64,000 bases of DNA. Source: Ottowia flava (GTDB lineage Bacteria; Pseudomonadota; Gammaproteobacteria; Burkholderiales; Burkholderiaceae_C). The translations under genes and the position numbers were made by a program. Below, piece by piece: positions 27,439 through 37,471 of this stretch (positions within the stretch are counted from its first letter, which is position 1; the number at the start of each line of letters is the position of its first letter). Under the pieces are notes generated by a model that worked only from the letters and a program-made list of their open reading frames with translations, did no database searches and was not told where the DNA came from. Location of the stretch: assembly GCF_042680565.1 (NCBI RefSeq), contig NZ_JBHUEJ010000008.1, forward strand, positions 1-64,000, in the 5' to 3' direction.

Positions 27439-27870
27439 ATGAAAGCGCGCTGCTCGCTCTTCGCCGCCGCCCTGTGGTGGGGGAGCCTCAGTGCGATCGG
27501 CTTTCTGGCGGTGCCGATGCTGTTTCGCCTGCTGCCCAGTGCGGCGCTGGCCGGCCAGACGGCCGCGCGGCTGTTTTCGGCGCAGACCTGGGTGTCGCTG
27601 GCCTGCGGCATCGTGTTGCTCGTCGCCTTGAAGCCAAAAGCGCCTGCGGTGCAGTCTGCATCTGCGCGGGCAGCTACGATTTTGGTAGTGCTGGGCATGC
27701 TGATGGCGATGATCGTCGAATACGGTGTGGCGCCGCGCATCGTGCTGCGCCAGAACCTGGCCGTGTGGCACAGCGTCGGCACGCTGATGTACGCTGTGCA
27801 ATGGCTGTGCGCCGCCGCCGTGCTGTGGCGCCTGGCATCTCCACCGCGCGAGGCAAGCCATGAACAGTGA
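27439..27870 (+). CDS. DUF4149-type membrane protein
   Basis: This 143-residue protein has about four hydrophobic segments (WWGSLSAIGFLAVPMLF, TWVSLACGIVLLVAL, ATILVVLGMLMAMIVEYGVAP, VGTLMYAVQWLCAAAVLW) and matches the pattern of the small DUF4149 family; the role is unknown. It follows greA directly and overlaps the next gene by 11 bases. The linker SARAAT (residues 75-80), between the second and third membrane segments, comes from a repeat copy, as expected for a tolerant loop. Confidence 0.75.
   Translation: MKARCSLFAAALWWGSLSAIGFLAVPMLFRLLPSAALAGQTAARLFSAQTWVSLACGIVLLVALKPKAPAVQSASARAATILVVLGMLMAMIVEYGVAPRIVLRQNLAVWHSVGTLMYAVQWLCAAAVLWRLASPPREASHEQ
27638..27690 (+). repeat. Dispersed repeat copy 7, inside the DUF4149 gene
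   Basis: Head AAGCGCCTGCGGTGCAG, then core TGCGCGGGCAGCTA, with a degenerate tail. It is in frame, giving SARAAT. Confidence 0.6.
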
Positions 27871-28756
27871 ACCAATCGTAGAAGCCGATGCGTCGGACAT
27901 GGCGCAGCTCAGCCCGCACGCCGAATGGACGGCAGCGGTCGAGGCCGGCAAGGTGCTGTTCTTCCCGCACCTGGGCTTTCAGGTGCTGCCCGAAGAGCGT
28001 GCGCTGCTGCGCGAAGACATGCTGAGCGAGAAGGCGCGCAACGTCAGCCTGGGCGCGGACGGCGTGCTGAAGGGCGCCGGTGGCAGCGCGGCCGACCAGG
28101 CGCAGCTGGCGGCCATGGTGGGGCGCTTTCGTGGGCAAGCGCTGCAGCTGGTGGACGTGCTGTTCCCCGAATACCGCGGCCTGCTGCGCGTGGCGCCGAC
28201 CAGCTTTCGCCCCAAGCAGGTCGAAACGCGGGTGCAGTCCGTGCGCGCCGACGACCAGCGCATGCACGTCGATGCCTTCCCGTCGCGCCCCAGCTATGGC
28301 GAACGGCTGCTGCGCGTGTTCGCCAACGTCAACCCGGCCGGCGTGCCGCGGGTGTGGCGCGTGGGCGATTCGTTCGAGACGGTGGCGCGGCAGTTTCTGC
28401 CCAAGGCCAAGCCCTACAGCCTGTGGCAGGCCAAGGTGCTGAACGCCGTCAAAGCCACCAAGTCGCTGCGCAGCGAGTACGACCACTACATGCTGCAACT
28501 GCACGATTTGATGAAGTTTGACGAGGCCTACCAGAAGAACGGCACGCAGGTCACCATGCCGTTCCCGCCCGGCTGCCTGTGGGTCTGCTATTCCGACCAG
28601 GCCACGCACGCGGTGATGAGCGGGCAGTTCATGATGGAGCAGACGCTGTACCTGCCGCCCGGCAAGGAAGTCGACCCGCAGTCCAGCCCGCTGGCGATCC
28701 TGACGCGCATCTTCGAGCGTCCGCTGGTGGGCGTGGGGGCTGGCGCCGCGCGCTAG
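27860..28756 (+). CDS. Kdo-hydroxylase-like Fe(II)/2-oxoglutarate oxygenase
   Basis: This 298-residue protein resembles KdoO, the enzyme that 3-hydroxylates Kdo in the lipopolysaccharide inner core. Supporting segments are the His-x-Asp iron motif in MHVDAFPSRP and a later His in SDQATHAVMSGQF. The family-like phrases are NPAGVPRVWRVG, EYDHYMLQLHD and FPPGCLWVCYSDQ. It overlaps the DUF4149 gene by 11 bases. With the glycosyltransferase at 30800 it suggests surface-polysaccharide modification. Assignment is from recall of the family, not alignment. Confidence 0.65.
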   Translation: MNSEPIVEADASDMAQLSPHAEWTAAVEAGKVLFFPHLGFQVLPEERALLREDMLSEKARNVSLGADGVLKGAGGSAADQAQLAAMVGRFRGQALQLVDVLFPEYRGLLRVAPTSFRPKQVETRVQSVRADDQRMHVDAFPSRPSYGERLLRVFANVNPAGVPRVWRVGDSFETVARQFLPKAKPYSLWQAKVLNAVKATKSLRSEYDHYMLQLHDLMKFDEAYQKNGTQVTMPFPPGCLWVCYSDQATHAVMSGQFMMEQTLYLPPGKEVDPQSSPLAILTRIFERPLVGVGAGAAR

Positions 28757-28801
28757 CGGGGCAGGGCGCCGGCGCCACGGCGCACGGGTCGCACGTGCCA
28801 G

Positions 28802-28860
28802 ATTGCTACCAATAGCGTAGCTGGCCGCGCAGATAGCTCTAGGGCCAGAGGCCGAAAAAC
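28802..28860 (-). repeat. Dispersed repeat copy 8, after the kdoO-like gene
   Basis: A full-length intergenic copy in reverse orientation: head GGCCTCTGGCCCTAGAG, core TGCGCGGCCAGCTA, hairpin GCTAC-N7-GTAGC at 28805-28821. Confidence 0.75.
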
Positions 28861-28909
28861 CTTGAAATTCCGGTAGTCGACCGTTGCGGGTGCGCTCCGG
28901 TGGTCACGC

Positions 28910-28938
28910 AAAAAAACAGGCGCCCCAGGGCGCCTGTT
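28910..28938 (-). terminator. Intrinsic terminator of the IPTL-CTERM gene
   Basis: On the minus strand, a stem ACAGGCGCCC / GGGCGCCTGT with a two-base loop is followed by seven T. It lies about 50 bases after the stop of the gene at 28986. Confidence 0.8.
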
Positions 28939-28985
28939 GGCGGTCAGGTCGCAGACGTTGCCGAGACCTGGGGTGATCCCCGCGC

Positions 28986-30626
28986 TCAGCCGCGCGAACG
29001 GCGGCGGCGCAGCGCCAGGCCGGCGACGGCGGCGCTGGTCAGCAGCAGCATCCATTCGTTCAGCGTCGGCACGGCGACGGGCGCGATCGGGCCGTTTGGC
29101 ACGACGGTGGCAGCGGGCGACGGACCGGCGGTACCGAAGGTGCCCGACAGGTTGGCCGTGGTCGTGCAGCTGTACGTCTGGCCGTTGGTCATGCCGCTGA
29201 ACGTGGCCGTGGTCGGCGTCGCGGGGGTGATACCGGTCTGCGTTTGGCTGTAGCCGCCCGGGCCGGTGCAGGTGACGTCGTAGCTGACCACCGTGGCGCC
29301 CAGCGGCAGGGTGGTCGGCGGCGTCAGCGTCACCGTCGCGGTGGTATCGCCCGGCGTGGCGGTGATGCCGGGCAGGCTGGCTGGTGTGATCGGCGGCATC
29401 ACGGCCACAGGCGGGCTGGGCAGCGTGCTGATGCTTGGCGTGCCCGTGGCGTCGTCCTGCAGTTGGGCCACGGCCGTGCAGTCGTAGCCCTGACCCGCGA
29501 CCATGCCCGACACCGTGATGGGGCCGGGAGCCGCACCGTTGCCCACCAGCGCCGTCCCGCCGCCGGTTGGCGTGCAAGTCACCGTGTAGGAAACGGGGCT
29601 ATTCGACGGCGGGAGTGTCGCAGGCGGCGCGACCGTGACCGCCCCCGTTCCATCGACGCCGGTCACCGTCGGCACACGTGCCGCGTCAAAGGAAAAGGTA
29701 ACTGTCACGCGGCCCGCGGTACCAGCCGCCGCGGCCGTTGCGTTTGCGCCTTTGCCACCGGCGCCGCCACCGTTAGGGTTGAGGGTCGCGCCCTCAACAG
29801 GCCCCAGGTCGCAGGACGGCCCGGTCAGGCCGCCAGCGGCATTCCAGTAGGAGTCCCGGGCAGCCATCGCAGCGCCGCGGTCAGCGCCAGAGAAGGTTCC
29901 GCCAGCACCGCCAGCACCGCCGCCGTTGACGGCGTCGGTATTGCCTGGCGCGCCGTTGCCCGGCGCGGCACAGGCGGCGGCTGCGGAAGCGAGCGCGGGC
30001 ACTGGCACGAGAGTGGTGGCGGGGTTCGCCGCGGTGCTGGGCGGCGGAGCCACCGGACCACTGTAGGCTTCGTTGCCCGCCATGCCGATGCCGGTGTAGC
30101 CGATTCGCGTGATGAAAGCGCCGGTGGAACCGCCGCCGCCACCGCCGCCGCCGCCCGCACGCACCCAAACCGAGCTTCCCGCGATGTTGAGGGCCGATGC
30201 GCCGCCGCCCGCACCGCCGCCGCCACTTTGGACGTTGAGGCCGCCAGGGCCGCCTTGACCCGCGCCTATGCTGGCGTTCGTCGGCGTGGTGGTCGGACTG
30301 CGCGGGTCATTGGCGCCAAAGCCGCCGCCGGCGCCGACGACGATGTCGGCCGTGGCATACGGGGGGCCGACCTGGACCAGCCCGCTGACGCTGGAGCCCG
30401 CGGCACCTGCGCCCCCGACGGCAGAGTCCTTCCCGCCACCGCCACCGCCACCGCCGTTGACCACGAAGGTCATCACGTTGTACTGCGTGGTGTCGATTGA
30501 GGCGGCGTGCGGGCCGGCTGTAGTGAAGGTCTGGGCCAGCGCCGGCACCGCGGCGAAGGAGCTGCCCAGAAGCGTCAACAAGGCGGCACGGCGCACCGGT
30601 GTCATGACAAGAAGACGGGTTTTCAA
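28986..30626 (-). CDS. Secreted glycine-rich protein with IPTL-CTERM anchor
   Basis: This 546-residue protein has a signal peptide (RRAALLTLLGSSFAAVPALA). A long glycine-rich region (runs of 8-9 Gly, GGAGGAGG) follows, then three FnIII-like Pro/Thr repeats with a SYTVTC/QGYDCTA/VSYDVTC/GQTYSCTT pattern. It ends in VPTLNEW, a hydrophobic helix and an Arg cluster. That tail is the IPTL-CTERM signal, one of the protein-sorting tags processed by exosortase-like systems. A surface or matrix protein is inferred. The TTG start at 30626 is supported by GGGAG about eight bases upstream; an ATG lies seven codons in. It has its own terminator. Confidence 0.75.
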   Translation of the reverse strand: MKTRLLVMTPVRRAALLTLLGSSFAAVPALAQTFTTAGPHAASIDTTQYNVMTFVVNGGGGGGGGKDSAVGGAGAAGSSVSGLVQVGPPYATADIVVGAGGGFGANDPRSPTTTPTNASIGAGQGGPGGLNVQSGGGGAGGGASALNIAGSSVWVRAGGGGGGGGGSTGAFITRIGYTGIGMAGNEAYSGPVAPPPSTAANPATTLVPVPALASAAAACAAPGNGAPGNTDAVNGGGAGGAGGTFSGADRGAAMAARDSYWNAAGGLTGPSCDLGPVEGATLNPNGGGAGGKGANATAAAAGTAGRVTVTFSFDAARVPTVTGVDGTGAVTVAPPATLPPSNSPVSYTVTCTPTGGGTALVGNGAAPGPITVSGMVAGQGYDCTAVAQLQDDATGTPSISTLPSPPVAVMPPITPASLPGITATPGDTTATVTLTPPTTLPLGATVVSYDVTCTGPGGYSQTQTGITPATPTTATFSGMTNGQTYSCTTTANLSGTFGTAGPSPAATVVPNGPIAPVAVPTLNEWMLLLTSAAVAGLALRRRRSRG

Positions 30627-30677
30627 GCTGAGATCTCCCTGCTGGCTAAAAAGTACGTAACGAAACCGTCATAAACG

Positions 30678-30688
30678 GTACTTAGTAC
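30678..30688. promoter_or_regulatory. Palindrome upstream of the IPTL-CTERM gene
   Basis: GTACT-T-AGTAC lies about 52 bases before the TTG start, in an AT-rich patch (30650-30695). It could be an operator or part of the promoter; no clear -35/-10 pair was found. Confidence 0.3.
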
Positions 30689-30799
30689 GATTTTAGGCAG
30701 AGGTCGGCCACGCCCCTGAGGCCGCCGGTCGCTTGGCGGCGGCTGTCTTGATTTGCTCAAGCATTCGCCCGCCAGCTGTGTGGCGAGCGCAACAGTTGT

Positions 30800-31555
30800 C
30801 TAGCCCTTCCAGGCGTCCGCCACCCACAGCGCCGGCTGAATATGCGCAAAGCGCTTGTTGCGCTTGCCGGCCAGGGCGTCGGGGGGGTTGACTTCGCCGT
30901 GGAAGATGACGATGCGTGCGTTGGCGGGCACGAAAGGCGGCTTCCAGTAGTTGCTGGGCCAGGCGGGGATGCAGTGGTACTTGAAGCTGGGGCACCAGCC
31001 GGTGGGCCAGTAGTTCAGCTTGCCCTGGCCGTGCAGGTAGTGCGAGAGGAAGTCCTGCTCGTTGCGGTACTTTTGCTGCACTTCCGTCATGTGGGTGCGA
31101 AAGTACGCCAGCACGTCGGCGTGTGCGCCGAGTTCGAACCGGTAGACCGACGAATTGCCGGTGATGCGTTCACCAAAGCGCCAGAAGCGCGGGTAGTCGC
31201 GGATGATGACGAAGTTGCCCGGCTGGGTGAAAAAGTCGTCCAGCGGGCCGACCACCACCACGTCCAGGTCCATGAACAGCGCGGTGCCGCGCAGGCCGTG
31301 CAGATCGCCTTCAAACGTGGTCAGCTTCTTCCAGGCGCCGTCGCGCTGGCCGGGCTTCAGGTTCAGGTTGAGCGGCGGAATCGGCAGGCACTGTACTTCG
31401 GGCCGGACGCCGGTGCCGTCGTCGGTCAGGCAGACGAAATTGAAGTCGCCGCTGAGGTGCCGGCGCACCATGCCGTAGAGGCGGTTGACGTAGTCGGGGC
31501 CGTACTTGGTGCCCCATTTCATGCACAAAATGTGCCGTTGACGCAGATCAGACAT
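30800..31555 (-). CDS. Glycosyltransferase-like protein
   Basis: This 251-residue protein has a DxD-type motif in LFMDLDVVVVGPLDDFF, as in nucleotide-sugar-dependent, metal-using glycosyltransferases. The family-like N-terminus is ILCMKWGTKYGPDYVNRLYGMV, and YRNEQDFLSHYLH and IVIFHGEVNPPDAL are further clues. It probably acts in the cytoplasm on a surface glycan or lipid; donor and acceptor are unknown. It is the third gene of an insert between greA/DUF4149 and yhbY, with the kdoO-like and IPTL-CTERM genes. A truncated repeat copy touches its start codon on the upstream side. Confidence 0.65.
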   Translation of the reverse strand: MSDLRQRHILCMKWGTKYGPDYVNRLYGMVRRHLSGDFNFVCLTDDGTGVRPEVQCLPIPPLNLNLKPGQRDGAWKKLTTFEGDLHGLRGTALFMDLDVVVVGPLDDFFTQPGNFVIIRDYPRFWRFGERITGNSSVYRFELGAHADVLAYFRTHMTEVQQKYRNEQDFLSHYLHGQGKLNYWPTGWCPSFKYHCIPAWPSNYWKPPFVPANARIVIFHGEVNPPDALAGKRNKRFAHIQPALWVADAWKG

Positions 31556-31584
31556 GCGCTGGCAGCTATAAATTCAGGAGTAAG
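31556..31584 (+). repeat. Dispersed repeat copy 9, truncated, between yhbY and the glycosyltransferase
   Basis: Only the 3' half is recognisable (GCTGGCAGCTATAAATTCAGG). It begins immediately upstream of the glycosyltransferase ATG, in opposite orientation. Confidence 0.5.
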
Positions 31585-31610
31585 GCGTGACGTGCCGCCA
31601 CGCCGGGGAA

Positions 31611-32087
31611 TCAGTCGTTGCGGCCTTTCTTGACCGACTTCTGCTTGGGGTCCGAGCGTTTGACCTTGCCGCCTGTGGTTAGGCGCTGGTTGCCCAGCAC
31701 GCGCACCACGCGCACTTCGGGCCGCTGGCCGCCGCGCTTGCTGTACTTCAGCACCTTCACGTCCTTGGGGCCGGCCATGCGGTCTTCGTCGGGCGCGCCG
31801 CGTTCCTTCTTGGGCTTGGGGCGCCACAGCACCAGCAGCTTGCCGATGTGCTGGACGGGCGCAGCGTTCAGCTCGTCGGCCAGTTGCTGGTAGATGGCGT
31901 CGCGCGCGGCGCGGTCGTCGCCCAGCACGCGGATCTTGATCAGGCCGTGGGCGTTGAGGGCAAGGTCGGTCTCCTTGCGCACGGCGTCCGTCAGGCCGTC
32001 GCCGCCGATCATGACCACGGGGTCGAGGTGGTGCGCCTCGGCGCGGTGGGCCTTGCGTTCAATGGGGGTGAGTTCGATCTGCGGCAT
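31611..32087 (-). CDS. yhbY: YhbY-family RNA-binding (CRM domain) protein
   Basis: This 158-residue protein has an N-terminal CRM domain: LTPIERKAHRAEAHHLDPVVMIGGDGLTDAV, then ALNAHGLIKIRVLGDDR and a C-terminal LVLWRP strand. YhbY binds pre-50S ribosomal particles. A basic tail of about 60 residues (KKERG through SVKKGRND) follows the domain and is longer than in the roughly 97-residue E. coli protein. It is divergent from rlmE, as in E. coli, with only 50 bases between them. Confidence 0.9.
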   Translation of the reverse strand: MPQIELTPIERKAHRAEAHHLDPVVMIGGDGLTDAVRKETDLALNAHGLIKIRVLGDDRAARDAIYQQLADELNAAPVQHIGKLLVLWRPKPKKERGAPDEDRMAGPKDVKVLKYSKRGGQRPEVRVVRVLGNQRLTTGGKVKRSDPKQKSVKKGRND

Positions 32088-32137
32088 GGGCGCGATTATC
32101 CCCTGCGGGCAAGGCGGCGCGCGGCGACAATCGGGGC

Positions 32138-32818
32138 ATGAAGGTAAAAACCAAGAGCAAGAAGGTCAACAAGGCTTGGCTGAGCGACCACCTGAACGAC
32201 CCGTACGTCAAGCTGGCGCAAAAGGAAGGCTACCGCGCGCGGGCGGCGTACAAGCTCAAGGAAATCGACGAAACGCTGAAACTGATCCAACCCGGCCACC
32301 GCGTGGTGGACCTGGGCAGCACGCCCGGCGCCTGGAGCCAGTACGTGCGCCGTCGCCTGTCGCCCGAGGGCGCGGCCGTGGGCGCGCTGAACGGCACCAT
32401 CGTGGCGCTCGACATCCTGCCGATGGAGCCGATCGAGGGCGTGCAATTCCTGCAGGGCGACTTTCGTGAAGACGCGGTGCTGGCGCAGCTGTCCGACGCG
32501 GTGGGCGGCCAGCCGCTCGACGTGGTGGTGTCGGACATGGCGCCCAACCTGTCGGGGGTGGAGTCGAGCGACGCTGCGCGCATTGCCCATCTGGTGGAAC
32601 TGGCGGTGGAATTCTCGCAAAACCACCTCAAGTCCGACGGCGCGCTGGTGGTCAAGGTGTTCCACGGCAGCGGCTACAGCCAACTGGTCAAGCTGTTCAA
32701 GGAGACCTTCAAGGTGGTCAAACCAATCAAGCCGAAAGCGTCGCGCGACAAATCGTCGGAAACCTTTTTGGTGGGCATCGGTCTGAAGCACGCCCGCGGG
32801 ACGGCAAACGGGGCTTGA
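32138..32818 (+). CDS. rlmE: 23S rRNA 2'-O-ribose U2552 methyltransferase
   Basis: This 226-residue Rossmann-fold methyltransferase (RrmJ/FtsJ) methylates U2552 late in 50S assembly. Motifs are KLAQKEGYRARAAYKLKEID, the SAM site VVDLGSTPGAWSQYV, LPMEPIEGVQFLQGDFRE and the catalytic Asp and Lys regions VVVSDMAPNLSG and LVVKVFHGSGY. The basic N-terminus (MKVKTKSKKVNK) is usual in this group. ftsH follows with its own promoter region. Confidence 0.95.
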   Translation: MKVKTKSKKVNKAWLSDHLNDPYVKLAQKEGYRARAAYKLKEIDETLKLIQPGHRVVDLGSTPGAWSQYVRRRLSPEGAAVGALNGTIVALDILPMEPIEGVQFLQGDFREDAVLAQLSDAVGGQPLDVVVSDMAPNLSGVESSDAARIAHLVELAVEFSQNHLKSDGALVVKVFHGSGYSQLVKLFKETFKVVKPIKPKASRDKSSETFLVGIGLKHARGTANGA

Positions 32819-32936
32819 TACCAGAAGTAACGGCGCGGGGCCACACGGGGCATCCCAAAGCCGCCAAAGCGCCAAAACCCTCGAAAAACCCGTTCTTGCC
32901 ATGCTGACGCTGCTGCCGTCAGGCGGCCGCAAGAGG

Positions 32937-32963
32937 TTGAAAAGCCTAAAATCACCCGCATGT
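32937..32963 (+). promoter_or_regulatory. Candidate heat-shock (sigma-32-type) promoter of ftsH
   Basis: GTTGAAA (TTGAAA at 32937-32942), then 12 bases, then CCCGCATGT (32955-32963). This is close to the E. coli sigma-32 consensus CTTGAAA-N(11-16)-CCCCATNT. A TAAAAT at 32947-32952 could instead be a vegetative -10. The start codon is 41 bases further on. Confidence 0.4.
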
Positions 32964-33003
32964 GCCCGGCATTGCCGGCATTTTGCTGACTGGAGCGTAC
33001 GCC

Positions 33004-34920
<1,917 letters not shown>

Positions 34921-34961
34921 AGGAGCGCAGCGCCAACTGCGCCCTACGTCGCGCAGAACGA

Positions 34962-34987
34962 GCGGGGCCGTGTGCCCCGCTTTTTTT
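34962..34987 (+). terminator. Intrinsic terminator after ftsH
   Basis: Stem GCGGGGC / GCCCCGC around CGTGT, followed by seven T. It lies 41 bases after the ftsH stop and 25 bases before folP, so folP either depends on read-through or has a promoter within that short gap. Confidence 0.8.
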
Positions 34988-35012
34988 ATTTCTGGTATCC
35001 GACCGATTCACC

Positions 35013-35900
35013 ATGCACTGGAAGACCACCCGATTCGATGTGGACCTGAGCGAGCCGCGTGTGATGGGCATCGTCAACCTGACGCCGGACTCGTTCTCGG
35101 ACGGTGGGCGGTTTGACGACGCGCAGCGCGCGCTGCGGCATTGCGAACAGTTGCTGAAGGACGGCGCCGACATGCTGGACATCGGCGGCGAATCCACGCG
35201 CCCGGGCAGCGCGGGCGTGTCCGTGGACGAGGAACTGCGCCGCGTGCTGCCCGTGGTGCGCGAGGCGGTCAAGTTCAACGTGCCGGTGTCGGTGGACACG
35301 TCCAAGCCCGAGGTCATGGCGGCGGTGCTGGAACTGGGCGCCGACATCATCAACGACATCTGGGCCTTGCGCCGCCACAGCGCGGACGGCGGTCCGAGCG
35401 CACGCGAAGTCGTCACGGCGCACCCGGCCTGTGGCGTGTGCCTGATGCACATGCATGGCGATCCGCTGACCATGCAACTGCAGCCGATGGAAGGCGATGT
35501 GGTGCCCGAAGTGCTCCTTTTTTTAGAGCTGGCGGCGCAGAGTCTTCTAGGGGCGGGGGTGCAAAAGGCTCGAATCGCGTTCGATCCGGGCATTGGCTTT
35601 GGCAAGACGGTGGCGCAGAACTTCAGCCTGCTGGTGCGGCAGGCGGAGCTGATGCAGCCCGGTTTCCCGCTGCTGGTGGGCTGGTCGCGCAAATCGTCGC
35701 TTGGCGCGGTGGTCGCCGATAACGAAGGCGTGGCGCCAGCGCCCGCGGACCGTACGGGCGCGAGCGTGGCCGCCGCCGTGCTGGCCGTCGAGCGTGGCGC
35801 ACGCGTGGTGCGCGTGCACGATGTGCGTGAGACGGTTCAGGCGCTGCGCGTGTGGCGTGCCATGGCTGCAGGCCAGAGGGCGCTGGTCTTGGCGAATTGA
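35013..35900 (+). CDS. folP: Dihydropteroate synthase
   Basis: This 295-residue TIM-barrel enzyme joins p-aminobenzoate and dihydropterin pyrophosphate for folate synthesis. Motifs are MGIVNLTPDSFSDGG, DIGGESTRPGS, SVDTSKPEVM, LMHMHGDP, DPGIGFGKT and the phosphate-binding VGWSRKSSLG. The ATG at 35013 gives the family N-terminus. A degenerate repeat copy lies antisense inside the gene and encodes LFLELAAQSLLGAG, before the conserved KARIAFDPGIGFG strand. It is followed by glmM. Confidence 0.95.
   Translation: MHWKTTRFDVDLSEPRVMGIVNLTPDSFSDGGRFDDAQRALRHCEQLLKDGADMLDIGGESTRPGSAGVSVDEELRRVLPVVREAVKFNVPVSVDTSKPEVMAAVLELGADIINDIWALRRHSADGGPSAREVVTAHPACGVCLMHMHGDPLTMQLQPMEGDVVPEVLLFLELAAQSLLGAGVQKARIAFDPGIGFGKTVAQNFSLLVRQAELMQPGFPLLVGWSRKSSLGAVVADNEGVAPAPADRTGASVAAAVLAVERGARVVRVHDVRETVQALRVWRAMAAGQRALVLAN
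35515..35572 (-). repeat. Dispersed repeat copy 10, antisense inside folP
   Basis: On the minus strand: head GCCCCTAGAAGAC, core CTGCGCCGCCAGCT, A-rich tail. This is the most degenerate coding copy, one of two antisense to its host gene. Confidence 0.45.
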
Positions 35901-35983
35901 AACCAAGGCGCATCAGAGTTGGCTGATGTGGCGGTAGGTGTGCATCCGGTCGGCGCAGTGGATAATCCGCCACATCGATCAAA

Positions 35984-36015
35984 AACTATCAAAACAATAG
36001 CTGCCTGCGCAAGAG
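35984..36015 (-). repeat. Dispersed repeat copy 11, before glmM
   Basis: Minus-strand core TGCGCAGGCAGCTA with tail hairpin GCTAT-N7-ATAG. It ends 10 bases before the glmM start and overlaps the place where its ribosome binding site must be (AAGAGGG). Confidence 0.7.
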
Positions 36016-36025
36016 GGATAAGCAC

Positions 36026-37387
36026 ATGGGCCGTAAATTCTTTGGAACCGATGGCATTCGCGGTACGGTAGGCCAGCCTCCGATCACGCCAGACTTCGTG
36101 CTGCGTCTGGGCCACGCGGTAGGGCGTGTGTTGCGCCGCAGCCAGTCCCGGCCGGTCGTGCTGATCGGCAAGGACACGCGCATCTCGGGGTACATGCTGG
36201 AAAGTGCGCTCGAATCCGGCCTCAACTCGGCCGGTGCGGACGTGGTGCTGCTGGGCCCGGTGCCGACACCGGCCGTGGCCTACCTGACTCGCGCCCAGCG
36301 AGCCCATCTGGGTGTGGTGATCAGTGCCAGCCACAACCCCTTTGGGGACAACGGCATCAAGTTCTTCAGCAGTGCCGGAACCAAGCTGCCCGACCAGTGG
36401 GAGTTGGACGTGGAAGCGGCGTTGGCAGAGGAGCCGCAATGGGCCGACTCCGACCATCTGGGCCGAGCACGTCGACTGGACGATGCGGCGGGCCGCTACA
36501 TCGAGTTCTGCAAGAGCACTTTCAGCCACTGGTTGTCGCTGCGCGGGTTGAAGCTCGTGATCGATGCGGCCCATGGCGCGGCCTATCAGATCGCACCCAA
36601 GGTGTTCCATGAACTGGGCGCTGAGGTCGTGGCCATTGGCTGCGCGCCGGATGGCTTGAACATCAACGATGGTGTCGGAGCGACCCATCCTGAAAATTTG
36701 GTCAAGGCCGTCCTCGCGCACGGCGCAGACTATGGGATTGCGCTCGATGGCGACGCCGACCGGCTGCAGATGGTCGATCGCACTGGGCGCCTGTTCAATG
36801 GCGACGAATTGCTCTACCTGCTGGCGGCCGATCGGCTGGCTCACCTGCGCGCCAAAGGCACCCAGCGCGGCCCGGAACTCGATGGCGTGGTGGGCACGCT
36901 GATGACCAACATGGCGGTGGAACTGGCGCTCAAGCGGCTGGACTACCAGTTCGTGCGCGCCAAGGTGGGCGACCGTTATGTCCTGGAAGAGCTGGCACAG
37001 CGCGGCTGGATTTTGGGCGGCGAGGGCTCGGGGCACCTGTTGGCGCTCGATAGGCACAGCACGGGTGATGGCCTGGTCTCCGCACTGCAGGTGCTGCGCG
37101 CCTGTGTGGCGAGCGGCAGCACGTTGGCCGAGCTGATGGGTGAGGTGCGACTTTTTCCGCAGACGCTCGTCAACGTGCGGCTGTCATCCGGCCAGGACTG
37201 GAAAGCCGCGCCGCAACTGCCCGCGGTCACAGAGGCCGTCGAAGCGGAACTGGGCGACAGCGGGCGCGTCCTGATCCGTCCGAGTGGGACCGAACCCGTG
37301 GTTCGTGTCATGGTGGAGGCGCGTGATGGTGCCCAGGCGCAGGCCTGTGCTGAACGGCTGGCGCAGGCGCTGCGGGGGCCCGCGTGA
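36026..37387 (+). CDS. glmM: Phosphoglucosamine mutase
   Basis: This 453-residue enzyme converts glucosamine 6-phosphate to glucosamine 1-phosphate for UDP-GlcNAc, the precursor of peptidoglycan and lipid A. Motifs are FGTDGIRG near the start, the phosphoserine loop VISASHNPFGDNG (Ser102), the metal loop DGDADR and the C-terminal phosphate site RPSGTEPVVRVMVEA. It follows folP as in many proteobacteria. A repeat copy lies directly upstream. Confidence 0.96.
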   Translation: MGRKFFGTDGIRGTVGQPPITPDFVLRLGHAVGRVLRRSQSRPVVLIGKDTRISGYMLESALESGLNSAGADVVLLGPVPTPAVAYLTRAQRAHLGVVISASHNPFGDNGIKFFSSAGTKLPDQWELDVEAALAEEPQWADSDHLGRARRLDDAAGRYIEFCKSTFSHWLSLRGLKLVIDAAHGAAYQIAPKVFHELGAEVVAIGCAPDGLNINDGVGATHPENLVKAVLAHGADYGIALDGDADRLQMVDRTGRLFNGDELLYLLAADRLAHLRAKGTQRGPELDGVVGTLMTNMAVELALKRLDYQFVRAKVGDRYVLEELAQRGWILGGEGSGHLLALDRHSTGDGLVSALQVLRACVASGSTLAELMGEVRLFPQTLVNVRLSSGQDWKAAPQLPAVTEAVEAELGDSGRVLIRPSGTEPVVRVMVEARDGAQAQACAERLAQALRGPA

Positions 37388-37471
37388 CGGGCAGGGCCAC
37401 GAACCGGGGCGACCAGCGGGTTTTGTCACGATGCGAGCCAAGCCGCATGCGTCTGAGGCGAACCGCGCGGG

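Noticed and set aside
29700..30480. Gly-codon repeats in the IPTL-CTERM gene as a CRISPR-like or tandem array
   Set aside because: The repeats are short, irregular and in frame (Gly/Ala codons), with no regular repeat-spacer structure.
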